In this document: piece after piece, positions 55,613 through 64,000 of the stretch
Position numbering within the stretch: position 1 is the first letter of the stretch
How the letters are laid out: every line of letters begins with the position of its first letter
Source of the DNA: Aquitalea aquatilis
GTDB lineage: Bacteria; Pseudomonadota; Gammaproteobacteria; Burkholderiales; Chromobacteriaceae
Length of the DNA stretch: 64,000 bases
NCBI RefSeq assembly: GCF_005155025.1
Contig: NZ_CP039731.1
Span: 4,092,001 to 4,156,000 of the forward strand
Direction of reading: 5' to 3'
Made by a program: the position numbers and the translations under genes
The notes under the pieces: generated by a model
The model's input: the letters and a program-made list of their open reading frames with translations, nothing else
What the model was told of the DNA's origin: nothing
Database searches by the model: none

Positions 55613-56941
55613 TTAATTAAATTTTCTCCAATATAAAGAGCGGTACTGATACTTCCAGATACGATTTTTATCCGCTTCGTAGTACCACGCATAGGCCATG
55701 CCATCGTTAGTTTCTTTCCAGGTTAGGCCTCTGTCGGTACTGACCAGGGTGATGGAGTCAGAAGTGGTTTGCTCGGCATTTAAACTTTCCCCGGCAAGTA
55801 CCAATTGATCTTGTGGCCCAACAAATAGCGCACCAGGGACAACGTGTTCGTCAAACTGATGGCGGAAGTTTTCCTTTCCATCTTTCCATCGAATATAAGC
55901 CGCAGGACGCTGTTGGGTTTCAGCGATTTTTTCAGATTTTAATTGTCCCAATAGCGTAATCAGATTCAAGCTGCCATCGTGTGATGTCTTGATATCTATT
56001 ACTGATTGTTGTTGAAGAACGATCTCTGGCTGCATCCACTTACGAGCCAATTCATCTAGTGATGTAGATAAGGGAATACGATACAATAATGTACTTTCAG
56101 CCACATCACCGATACCAGCAGCCAGTTTTGCCTTGCGTACATAAAATGCCACCCGTAATGTCCCATCATCAGCCAGATCGAAAGCGCTAAAAGTGGCTCG
56201 ACTGTCTTTAATCATAGGTAACAAACCATTTCCACTCGGATGGCCGGTAAGCTGCTGATTCGCCCATGAAGGCAGAGTAATTTCCTGCCAACTCTGCCCC
56301 CCATCAAAGGTACGCCATATGCGCATGCCATCGGCAACCAAGTAACCGCGCTTGCCGTCTGGCATGAACAAGGGCTGGCCTGGTTGAACATGTTCTGGCC
56401 ATTGCAACTGCTGCCAGCTCTGCCCACCATCTATTGATTTCCATAGTGTATGCCAGCGCTGCCCATAACCATCAGGGCCATTGGGTAGCTTGTAATTTGT
56501 CCAGTCAGTACTCACATAAATAGTTTTCCAATCAGGTGAAAGCCACCAGGTACCATTTTGACCGGGCTTTTCAAATATGCGATGAACTCCTTTATCCATA
56601 TCGCCCCGTAACAAGCGGACAGAAGCCCTATTCCCTATTTCATCGACATGATTCATCCACTCTTCTGTAAACTCTGCCACTTCAGGATTTTTTAATTCAG
56701 CAGTGGGCTTTAATTTAAATTCTGGCCCAATAGGCTTGAAGACAACAACTTGCCTGTCGCGAATGCGAATATCACCACCACCATAAGGCTTGTCATGCTC
56801 CATCAGATCAGTTTCGTATGTCCACATGCTTAACATCCTATAAACCCCATAAGCTCCCACCACCAGCAAGACAAGGCCAATAATTATGATCACCAACCAT
56901 TTAAGCACAATACGAAAAAATACAAATAGCATCATCAACAA
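55613..56941 (-). CDS. membrane-anchored BNR/sialidase-like repeat protein beside the Rhs locus
   Basis: A 442-residue protein. An N-terminal membrane anchor (VLKWLVIIIIGLVLLVVGAY) is followed by a predicted periplasmic beta-propeller-like domain with Asp-box motifs: SIDGGQSWQQL, TFDGGQSWQEI and STDRGLTWKE, spaced along the protein. Such BNR motifs occur in sialidase-like and YCF48-like folds; catalytic sialidase residues are not identifiable. Base composition is AT-rich relative to the core genome, as for the nearby immunity genes. It lies downstream of the Rhs cassettes and on the same strand; a role as a membrane-bound immunity or accessory protein is possible but unproven. Confidence 0.6.
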   Translation of the reverse strand: MLMMLFVFFRIVLKWLVIIIIGLVLLVVGAYGVYRMLSMWTYETDLMEHDKPYGGGDIRIRDRQVVVFKPIGPEFKLKPTAELKNPEVAEFTEEWMNHVDEIGNRASVRLLRGDMDKGVHRIFEKPGQNGTWWLSPDWKTIYVSTDWTNYKLPNGPDGYGQRWHTLWKSIDGGQSWQQLQWPEHVQPGQPLFMPDGKRGYLVADGMRIWRTFDGGQSWQEITLPSWANQQLTGHPSGNGLLPMIKDSRATFSAFDLADDGTLRVAFYVRKAKLAAGIGDVAESTLLYRIPLSTSLDELARKWMQPEIVLQQQSVIDIKTSHDGSLNLITLLGQLKSEKIAETQQRPAAYIRWKDGKENFRHQFDEHVVPGALFVGPQDQLVLAGESLNAEQTTSDSITLVSTDRGLTWKETNDGMAYAWYYEADKNRIWKYQYRSLYWRKFN

Positions 56942-57041
56942 TCCATTGACAAGAATTTAAATAAACCAACTTATTCGCTATAATTTATAAATATATAAAA
57001 CATCATTATTATAAACTTTATATTTATCTACTACAGAAAAC

Positions 57042-57697
57042 TTAACCGATCCCATTCTTTCCGCACTGATTCCATGCCGGCACTTTCACGCCTTGAATGG
57101 CGTCGGTGTCCACCTGCGCCAGCGGGATGAAGCTACCGGGTTCGAACAGGTAATGCACTGCGTCGTCTTGGGTTGCAAACGCCAGCACGTCGCCATCCCA
57201 GCCGTGCAGGGTTGTCTTGCCCTGACTGAGCTTGGCGATGCGGCGGCCCAGCGGGTCATAGTAGTATTCGGTGCTGTCGCCACCCGGCGCTGTCAGCCGG
57301 CTCAGGCGGTTATAACCGTCCCACTCCAGCTGGGTGAGACTGCCGTTGACGCGCTTTTCGATGAGATTGCCACGGCTGTCGTAGCGGTAGTGACGGCCAG
57401 CGTAGTGGCTCAGCAGATTGCCCAGCAGGCTGTTTTCCTGATGGCCATCGGCTGTCGGGGTGTTGTCCAGCAGGTTGCCGGCCGGATCGAAGCGGAAGCT
57501 TTCCACACCTTTGGGGGTGGCGGCCTCCAGCAGGCGGCCTACCGGATCGTAACGGTAGTTGATCTGGCCGCTGCGATTGTCGGCAATGCCGGTGAGCTGG
57601 CCGGCGGCATCGTACTGGTACTGGCAGCTCCACTGGGCGGTACCACTTACCCAGTATGCGTTGGATTTCGCGGTTCCGCTTGCTGCGCTCTAGGCTG
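57042..57697 (-). pseudogene. Rhs core fragment (third, decayed)
   Basis: A remnant of the Rhs core. Its 3' three-quarters (57042-57652) repeat the YD-repeat part of the full-length gene: QYQYDAAGQLTGIADNRSGQ, GGDSTEYYYDPLGRRIAK and FEPGSFIPLAQV. The upstream part (57640-57697) encodes LERSKRNREIQRILG in another frame, matching ERDKLHRETQRILG of the full-length gene; the roughly 25 codons that should lie between are missing, so there is an internal deletion with a frameshift. It ends abruptly after VKVPAWNQ with CGKNGIG and a stop, without any toxin domain. It is a displaced, non-functional core end. Confidence 0.85.
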
Positions 57698-57745
57698 GTT
57701 TTGTTTCACTAAACGTGTCAGGGATCGACCAAATTGAAGGTCGAA

Positions 57746-58260
57746 TCACCATTTGTAAACTTCATACTCAACCCCATCGTACATGCCATTTTCTTTAGTT
57801 GGTAGTGCGGCACAACAAGTGACAATTATACCTGATGATGCATCCGGATTACTGAAGGCGAAGAATGGCAGCGCACACTCAACCACTTCATACAGTTCAT
57901 TGTTGAATGTACTTTTAATATTATTCACAATGGGCAGATCAGACACCAAACAAGTTGTCCCATCATCAGATTTGTGCTTCTGATAGTTCGAAAAAGACAC
58001 TATCGAACCTTCTTGAAAATATTTTTCTTTTTTTATTTCATCCAATATTTCTAGCTTAACTAAATTCCACTTAGTAAAAAAAACGGCTTAATCACCTTTT
58101 TATTAACAAGGATGCGACTTAACCAGTCAGCCCCCTCTCTCACATTTAATTTTTCTACACTCTCCAATGCATCACCAATGCCACCACCCACTGATAATGC
58201 AAATTTTTTTATATTTATTTTCCAGAAATTTTTAATTTTTAACTCTTCGATTTTATTCAT
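57746..58260 (-). pseudogene. putative immunity gene of the displaced Rhs toxin, one-base frameshift
   Basis: Two adjoining frames make one gene. The first, starting at 58260 (MNKIEELKIKNFWKINIKKF), runs to RILVNKKVIKPF and then stops at 58060 after a run of eight A on the plus strand (58076-58083). Adding one base there joins it in frame to TKWNLVKLEILDEIKKEKYF and the rest, ending at 57746 (EYEVYKW), for about 171 residues. The gene is AT-rich, begins 3 bases after the displaced toxin stop, and therefore has the position and composition of an Rhs immunity gene. The frameshift may be real decay or a homopolymer sequencing error. No family is recognised. Confidence 0.65.
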
Positions 58261-58263
58261 AAC

Positions 58264-59870
58264 CTATCCTTTATGCTGCACAACTGGGCCACCTGCCTCA
58301 TACTTCCACAAACCATTCTGTCTAGATATAACTTCACCATTATCATCAAGTTTTGCTGGAGCCGCATGCCAGTGTGGACATTCATGATCTTTATCCGCAG
58401 GATGATGAGAGACTACGATCGTAGTCGTACGCCCACCATTCGATGGCACTTTTACTTCATATAAATATTGCTCCCAGTTTAAAACATTTCTGGAGGCTTT
58501 CGGCTGAGAGGCAACAGGGACACCTGTTTGCCTCATAGCTTTTCGCCGCGCTGCTTTTGCAGAGCCAAGGTTGCCACATGGATTATCATCGCATTGTTTA
58601 CATGCCGCCGATTTCGTTGCACTACTTTTCTTTGTTAGACCAAACGGATCCATCCGCTCAACAGGATTCGGCGCATAGTTATGAATATTAATCCCACCCA
58701 GCAACCCAATCGGATCTCGCGAGATAAACCGCCCTATCTCCGGATCATAGTAGCGATAGCGGTTGTAGTGCAGCCCTGATTCGTCGTCATGATACTGCCC
58801 CTGGAAGCGGAAGGGGTTGTGGATGCCGGCGGAGGCCGCCGCCTCGGCAATCACTTCCCGTGCTTCGCCCCAGGCCTTGTAATCCATCTCCAGCGCCAGC
58901 TGGCCTTGCGCATCGGTAAGGGCCTGCGGGGTGCCGAGGTGGTCGGCGTGGTAGTAGTACACCGCGCGCGGGGCGGATGGTTCCGGGCCTGCCTGCAGCA
59001 GCGGGTCGCGGTCTGGGTCGTAGGGGTCGTAGGGGTCGTAGGGGTCGTAGGGGTCGTAGGGGTTGTACTGGTTCCATGCCGGCACTTTCACGCCCTGGAT
59101 GGCGTCGGTGTGCACCTGGGCCAGCGGGATGAAGCTGCCGGGTTAGAACAGGTAATGCACGGCGGCGGCGTCGTGGGTTTCAAATGCCAGTACGTCACCA
59201 TCCCAGCCGTACAGGGTTGTCTTGCCCTGACTGAGCTTGGCGATGCGGCGGCCCAGCGGGTCATAGCGGTATTCGGTGCTGTCGCCACCCGGTGCTGTCA
59301 GCCGCCTCAGGCGGTTGTAACCGTCCCATTCCAGCTGGGTGAGGCTGCCGTTGACGCGCTTTTCGATGAGGTTGCCGCGGCTGTCGTAGCGATAGTGACG
59401 GCCAGCGTAGTGGCTCAGCAGATTGCCCAGCAGGCTGTGGTCCTGATGACCGTCTGCCGTCGGTGTGTTGTCCAGCAGGTTGCCCGCCGGGTCGAAGCGG
59501 AAGCTTTCCACGCCTTTGGGGGTGGCGGCTTGCAGCAGGCGGCCTACCGGGTCGTAACGGTAGTTGATCTGGCCACTGCGATTGTCGGCAATGCCGGTGA
59601 GCTGGCCGGCGGCATCGTACTGGTACTGGCGGCTCCACTGGGTGGCACCACTCAGGCGCTGGCTGCTGAGGCGGCCGGCTTTGTCGTAGGCCAAGCTTTG
59701 CTGCAAGCTATTGCCCAATATGCGCTGGGTTTCACGGTGCAGCTTGTCGCGCTCCAGATTCAGGATGTCGTGCTGGCCGAACAGCAGGCCATGCACATGG
59801 CCGCTGCCGTAATTGAGCACGTCCACCCTATGCCCGTCCGGCCGCTGGGTGGCGATGCGATTGCCCAGCT
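58264..59870 (-). pseudogene. displaced Rhs core-end and toxin cassette with nonsense mutation
   Basis: A promoterless Rhs 3' cassette. It copies the last 300 or so core residues of the full-length gene (from LGNRIATQRPDGHRVDVLN) and reads through RYYDPEIGRFISRDPIGLLG to a different tip: AKAARRKAMRQTGVPVASQP, then VVSHHPADKDHECPHWHA. The tip shares the AK..RR.A.RQ and PH[FW] pattern of the full-length toxin, suggesting a related HNH/EndoVII-type nuclease. A premature stop (TAA, 59143-59145) replaces the GAA codon present at the same place in the full-length copy (HYLFEPGSF). It has no N-terminal half, so it can act only as an orphan reservoir for recombination. Confidence 0.85.
59015..59068 (-). 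repeat. 9-bp tandem repeat expanded within the Rhs cassette
   Basis: Five perfect GGGTCGTAG units (59015-59059) and one variant (GGGTTGTAC) encode repeated Tyr-Asp-Pro on the minus strand. The full-length copy near 61110 has only one perfect unit plus the variant. The expansion is in frame. Confidence 0.9.
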
Positions 59871-59951
59871 TGTTGTATTTGTACTGCTTGCAGTATCTTT
59901 CGTTGACTTCAGCTACAAAAAAATGTGGTCTACTTTTATTTTCTCTTCTCC

Positions 59952-60362
59952 TTATTCCTTGGTATTTTTTATCTCTAATTCATCTGTGTAGGTGGTACAT
60001 TCTTGAAAAATTATATTTGATACCTCGAGTTTTAAACTAAATGAGTTGCTTTTCTGCCTTATCGTTATGCATTTTTCATTTTCTTCTACTATTAGAATGT
60101 CATAGTGCAAGTTGCGCCATTCTTTTATCTCTATGCTCTCTCCTGATTTGGCAAATAACTTGATTACAATTGTGTTGTAATCTTTCCCCCACACTCCCCA
60201 TTTGGCAACTTCTATTTCAGGTTTTTGTCTTGTATGTAGGCTGAAATAAACTCGCCCCCCTATGTCGAGATTGATTTGCCCGATATGTATTGGTTGAAAC
60301 AGGCCTGTTGGAAATAGTTGCAGCAAAAATTGATTGCGCGCGATTTTGTCTAATAAATTCAT
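59952..60362 (-). CDS. putative immunity protein of the Rhs nuclease toxin
   Basis: A 136-residue, AT-rich gene starting 2 bases after the stop of the Rhs toxin gene on the same strand, the standard position of a cognate immunity gene. No signal peptide or membrane segment is seen, consistent with neutralising a cytoplasmic nuclease. Recognisable stretches are INLDIGGRVYFSLHTR and EIEVAKWGVWGKDYNTIVI; I recognise no named family. Its 3' end lies against the beginning of the displaced cassette, marking the recombination junction. Confidence 0.75.
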   Translation of the reverse strand: MNLLDKIARNQFLLQLFPTGLFQPIHIGQINLDIGGRVYFSLHTRQKPEIEVAKWGVWGKDYNTIVIKLFAKSGESIEIKEWRNLHYDILIVEENEKCITIRQKSNSFSLKLEVSNIIFQECTTYTDELEIKNTKE

Positions 60363-60364
60363 TG

Positions 60365-63300
60365 CTACCTCGGAAAATTGTAATGGCCATGAGTTTTGGG
60401 GAAGCTGCCAGTTCTTGGGTTGCTAATTGGTCTTACATTAAAGTGAGGCTCTGCTCCATGGCAGGGGGTTGCCTTTTCATGTCCCATGCTATGTTCTTGG
60501 ATTATCACTGGTTTGCCATCGATGTTGGTGTAGTGATAATTTCTTGTGGTCACTGGTTCATAATTGGGGCCAAGCACAGTATTTCCACTTCCATCCTCAA
60601 GATCTTCTCTCATGATTTTTGGCTGTTGATTCATTGGAATTCTAGCATCCCTTTTCGCCTGCCTTAGTGCTTCCCGACGACTTTTTGCATTAAACCATGT
60701 TTTTTTATTCGGGCACTCTGAGAGACCTAAAGGATCAATCCATGTTATTGGATTCAGTGTATAGCTATGGATATTAATATCACCCAGCAACCCAATCGGA
60801 TCTCGCGAGATAAACCGCCCTATCTCCGGATCATAGTAGCGATAGCGGTTGTAGTGCAGCCCTGATTCGTCGTCATGATACTGCCCCTGGAAGCGGAAGG
60901 GGTTGTGGATGCCGGCGGAGGCCGCCGCCTCGGCAATCACTTCCCGTGCTTCGCCCCAGGCCTTGTAATCCATCTCCAGCGCCAGCTGGCCTTGCGCATC
61001 GGTAAGGGCTTGCGGGGTGCCGAGGTGGTCGGCGTGGTAGTAGTACACCGCGTGCGGGGCGGATGGCTCCGGGCCTGCCTGCAGCAGCGGGTCGCGGTCT
61101 GGGTCGTAGGGGTTGTACTGGTTCCATGCCGGCACTTTCACGCCCTGGATGGCGTCGGTGTGCACCTGCGCCAAAGGGATGAAGCTGCCGGGTTCGAACA
61201 GGTAATGCACTGCGGCGGCGTCTTGGGTTTCAAACGCCAGCACATCGCCATCCCAGCCGTACAGGGTTGTCTTGCCCTGACTGAGCTTGGCGATGCGGCG
61301 GCCCAGCGGGTCATAGCGGTATTCGGTGCTGTCGCCACCCGGCGCTGTCAGCCGGCTCAGGCGGTTGTAGCCGTCCCATTCCAGCTGGGTGAGGCTGCCG
61401 TTGACGCGCTTTTCGATGAGGTTGCCGCGGCTGTCGTAGCGGTAGTGACGGCCGGCGTAGTGGCTCAGCAGATTGCCCAGCAGGCTGTTGTCCTGATCGC
61501 CATCGACCATCGGTGTGTTGTCCAGCAGGTTGCCAGCCGGGTCGAAGCGGAAGCTTTCCACGCCTTTGGGGGTGGCGGCTTGCAGCAGGCGGCCTACCGG
61601 GTCGTAACGGTAGTTGATCTGGCCGCTGCGATTATCGGTAATACCGGTGAGTTGGCCGGCGGCATCGTACTGGTACTGGCGGCTCCACTGGGTGGCACCA
61701 CTCAGGCGCTGGCTGCTGAGGCGGCCGGCTTTGTCGTAGGTCAGGCTTTGCTGCAAGCTATTGCCCAATATGCGCTGGGTTTCACGGTGCAGCTTGTCGC
61801 GCTCCAGATTCAGGATGTCGTGCTGGCCGAACAGCAGGCCATGCACATGGCCGCTGCCGTAATTGAGCACGTCCACCCTATGCCCGTCCGGCCGCTGGGT
61901 GGCGATGCGATTGCCCAGTTCGTCATACTCGTGCCGCCAGCGGAAGGTTTGGCGCAAACCGGCAAGCTGGTAGCCGTGGTGTTCTTCGCTGATATTGCCG
62001 ACCGGGTCGTAAATCCAGCGCAGGCTGGCATAGCGGTTCTTGGCTTTGAACAGGCGGCCGGCAGGGTCGTAGCCGAAGTTTTCCTTGCTGCCCGGTGCAC
62101 TGCGTTCGATCAGGCGACCTGCACGGTCGTAGCGGTAGTGGGTGGCGACATCGCCTTCTTGCTGTTCCACCAGTCGGCCGGCGGCGTCGTAACGGTAACG
62201 GGTAGCGGCACCGTCAAAGCCGGTTTCCGCAATCACCCGTCCGCCATCATCGTATTCAAACAGATAGTGACGGTGGTTTTCGTTGCGCAGGGAAATCAGC
62301 CGGCCCAGTTTGTCGTAGCGGTAGGCCAGCGCGTGGCCGTTGGCATCGGTACGGCTTTGCAGCCGCCCGGCCTTGTCGTAGTCGTAGTGCGTGCTGCGGC
62401 CCAGCGGGTCGGTGATCTTGAGCAGGCGGGATTCTGCATCGTGCTCCAACTGGGTGGCCTGGCCATCCGGCAACACGACAGCACGCAGGCCACCATTGTC
62501 GTCGTACTGGTAGCGGGTGGCGCTGCCCATGGCATCGATGATGAGGACCGAGCGGCCACGCTCATCGTATTGCCATTGGGTAACGCTGCCGGAACAGTCG
62601 GTATAGCTTTCCAGCAGGCCATCCGGGCGGTAGCTAATCTTTTTGGCGCCGCCTTTGGCGTCGGTCACGGCAACCGGCAGGCCCTGTTCGTTGTAGGCGT
62701 ACTCGGTTTTGTGACCTAGCGGGTCGGTTTCTTCAATCAGCTGCCCCTTGTCGTCGTAGGCACGTAGCCATTTCTCGCCCAATGGGTCGGTGATTTCAAT
62801 CAGGTTGTCCTGCTCGTCGTAGGCAAATGCCACTTCGCTGCCATCAGCGCGCTCATGCAGAACGAGATTGCCTTTGGCGTCGTAGCTGTAGTTGTCCTGG
62901 CTGGCATCCGGATGAATGTGAATAATCAGGCGTTTATTGGCGTCATAGTTCAACCACTCTTCGCTTCTGTCCGGAAAGATGGTGCGGTAGTGGTAGCCCT
63001 TTTCGTCAAAGTAATACTCGGTGGTGCGACCATAAGCGTCGGTGACATAGGTGAGATCGATGCGCTCATCCCACGCCAGACGGATATCCAGGCTGCCATC
63101 ATCCGCGTATTCGTGAATGGCGCGTGCGCCGGCATGGTGGCCATCCCACTCCAATGTGGTGCCGCGGTCGGTGCGGTCGGTGTAGCGGGTGATCAGGTGG
63201 TGCTGATACTGGTAGCTCCAGCTTTGCCCATTCTCATCTGTCGCGGACAGCAAGTCGCCGGCATCCCTGCTTAAGGGCTGCTGCTCTGTGTAGTGATACT

Positions 63301-64000
63301 CGGCCAATTTGCGTAATGGCCGGAGGGTTTCTGGGTCTTGCTGATTGATCTGGACAATGCGGCCATGCGCATCGTAGGACAAGGCAACGAGATAGCCGGC
63401 ACTGCTGACCAGCTGACTGATGCGGCCATCACGGAAATTTACCGCCAGCGTGTTACCCGCACGGTCCTTGAGCAGCGCCAACAGATAACGAGACCCCTGC
63501 TTCTCGTACAACTGGACCAATTCATGCCCAAAACTCAATGAAATCAGTTTGTCGTCCAGGCGAGTAAGCGTGTGCCCTTCCAGTTCGTCTTTCAGCGACT
63601 CCCCCAGTGGCAACAGGGGGTAGTCCAGCTTGCGTCCGGCATCATCGTAGTAAACCAGGGCTTCGCCGTTTTCCTCGAAGCGAGAGGAAAACGGTGCCAT
63701 CCAGCGCGCACCCAGCGGACCGTCAACATCGTTGGCATCAAAGTCAGAACGGTAAACCCGCTGCCAGACGATAGGCATCACACCCGGCAAGGTAAAATCT
63801 GTATGGATGAGGGTTTCCACCCCGTTCAGGTAGTCAATCGATCTTGGCGACGCTGGCTTGCCTGCAGGACAACCGCATTTGGGGCCAAGCCCGCCGCCCT
63901 TGAACAGGCTGACCACCTCTTTATGGATCTGCTTCACCTGCTTGGCGACTTTACCCATACCGCTTTTGACCGCGCCGCCTTTTTTATCCATATAGGCTTT
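60365..64000 (-). CDS. Rhs polymorphic toxin with HNH/EndoVII-type nuclease tip (5' partial)
   Basis: At least 1,211 residues; the frame is still open at the window edge, and a Met at 63991 is probably internal because the N-terminal (for example PAAR or membrane) part is missing. It begins the Rhs shell at SIDYLNGVETLIHTDFTLPG, then more than fifteen YD repeats (such as YDERGRSVLI, YDKAGRLQSRTDANG), the core end RFISRDPIGLLGDINIHSY and WIDPLGLSE, after which the variable toxin starts. The toxin (about 110 residues: NAKSRREALRQAKRD, MNQQP, IIQEHSMGHE, EPHFNVRP) has the E-H-H-H layout of the Tox-HNH-EHHH nuclease type. Rhs proteins deliver such tips through type VI secretion or contact; the delivery gene is outside the window. 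Confidence 0.88.
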   Translation of the reverse strand, partial: KAYMDKKGGAVKSGMGKVAKQVKQIHKEVVSLFKGGGLGPKCGCPAGKPASPRSIDYLNGVETLIHTDFTLPGVMPIVWQRVYRSDFDANDVDGPLGARWMAPFSSRFEENGEALVYYDDAGRKLDYPLLPLGESLKDELEGHTLTRLDDKLISLSFGHELVQLYEKQGSRYLLALLKDRAGNTLAVNFRDGRISQLVSSAGYLVALSYDAHGRIVQINQQDPETLRPLRKLAEYHYTEQQPLSRDAGDLLSATDENGQSWSYQYQHHLITRYTDRTDRGTTLEWDGHHAGARAIHEYADDGSLDIRLAWDERIDLTYVTDAYGRTTEYYFDEKGYHYRTIFPDRSEEWLNYDANKRLIIHIHPDASQDNYSYDAKGNLVLHERADGSEVAFAYDEQDNLIEITDPLGEKWLRAYDDKGQLIEETDPLGHKTEYAYNEQGLPVAVTDAKGGAKKISYRPDGLLESYTDCSGSVTQWQYDERGRSVLIIDAMGSATRYQYDDNGGLRAVVLPDGQATQLEHDAESRLLKITDPLGRSTHYDYDKAGRLQSRTDANGHALAYRYDKLGRLISLRNENHRHYLFEYDDGGRVIAETGFDGAATRYRYDAAGRLVEQQEGDVATHYRYDRAGRLIERSAPGSKENFGYDPAGRLFKAKNRYASLRWIYDPVGNISEEHHGYQLAGLRQTFRWRHEYDELGNRIATQRPDGHRVDVLNYGSGHVHGLLFGQHDILNLERDKLHRETQRILGNSLQQSLTYDKAGRLSSQRLSGATQWSRQYQYDAAGQLTGITDNRSGQINYRYDPVGRLLQAATPKGVESFRFDPAGNLLDNTPMVDGDQDNSLLGNLLSHYAGRHYRYDSRGNLIEKRVNGSLTQLEWDGYNRLSRLTAPGGDSTEYRYDPLGRRIAKLSQGKTTLYGWDGDVLAFETQDAAAVHYLFEPGSFIPLAQVHTDAIQGVKVPAWNQYNPYDPDRDPLLQAGPEPSAPHAVYYYHADHLGTPQALTDAQGQLALEMDYKAWGEAREVIAEAAASAGIHNPFRFQGQYHDDESGLHYNRYRYYDPEIGRFISRDPIGLLGDINIHSYTLNPITWIDPLGLSECPNKKTWFNAKSRREALRQAKRDARIPMNQQPKIMREDLEDGSGNTVLGPNYEPVTTRNYHYTNIDGKPVIIQEHSMGHEKATPCHGAEPHFNVRPISNPRTGSFPKTHGHYNFPR

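Noticed and set aside
59015-59068. Tandem repeats considered as a CRISPR array
   Set aside because: Units are 9 bp without spacers and lie in a coding frame.
59826-59990. Start of a functional gene upstream of the displaced Rhs cassette
   Set aside because: The open frame continues into the end of the immunity gene without a ribosome site or any N-terminal Rhs part.
60875-62719. 614-codon open frame on the plus strand opposite the Rhs gene
   Set aside because: It mirrors the YD-repeat region; the protein is low-complexity Val/Ala-rich, there is no ribosome site, and the minus-strand frame has clear homology.

Overview
The window is about 64 kb of GC-rich bacterial chromosome. Codon use, gene families and local orders (spx-like gene-dapE, dnaX-ybaB-recR, recA-recX-alaS, purU-folD) suggest a betaproteobacterium of the Neisseriales/Chromobacteriaceae type (Chromobacterium, Aquitalea or Vogesella-like). 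This assignment is inferred from gene content, not from a database comparison. There are no CRISPR arrays, complete insertion sequences or prophages.

Layout. 1-2.9 kb: end of an acyl-CoA ligase, the twitching ATPase pilU, an ArsC/Spx-like gene and dapE. 3.3-9.2 kb: a tightly packed operon of three SPFH (HflK/HflC-like) membrane proteins and a P1B-type metal ATPase. 9.3-13.0 kb: marC, ccoG and a MocR/PdxR-type regulator. 13.0-18.6 kb (minus strand): recR, a GFA-family gene, ybaB, dnaX, mltB and hrcA. 18.8-23.1 kb: recA, recX and alaS. 23.3-29.6 kb: an orphan binding protein, then a six-gene module coding for a diiron (ODP/flavodiiron-like) MBL protein, a FimV-like membrane TPR protein, a receiver-domain protein, a small Ras-like GTPase and two roadblock-type proteins. 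30.0-34.0 kb: the Anbu cluster (permuted ATP-grasp, alpha-E, transglutaminase, proteasome-like protease). 34-37 kb: UPF0149, an alginate-lyase-like protein, a Nudix hydrolase and a thioredoxin-like protein. 37-42 kb: LuxR-type regulator, PotF-like binding protein, DUF3138 porin and amidase. 42-44.6 kb: a membrane protein, purU and folD. 44.8-45.3 kb: a tRNA operon (Pro, Arg, His, His) with a near-consensus promoter and a terminator. 45.4-49 kb: GntR and LysR regulators and two pirins. 49.2-55.3 kb: a BdlA-like soluble receptor and a binding protein divergent from a PAS histidine kinase/FixJ-type regulator pair. 55.6-64 kb (minus strand): an Rhs polymorphic-toxin locus with one apparently intact toxin/immunity pair, one displaced and decayed pair and one core remnant.

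The best candidate for an undescribed system is the module at 24.3-29.6 kb. A predicted oxygen- or NO-reactive diiron protein sits beside an apparent polarity or signalling unit (FimV-like scaffold, receiver protein, GTPase and roadblock regulators). The three-SPFH/P-type ATPase operon is a second candidate. The Rhs region records recent evolution: a nonsense mutation in the displaced toxin cassette, a one-base homopolymer frameshift in its immunity gene, a 9-bp tandem-repeat expansion and a recombined core fragment.
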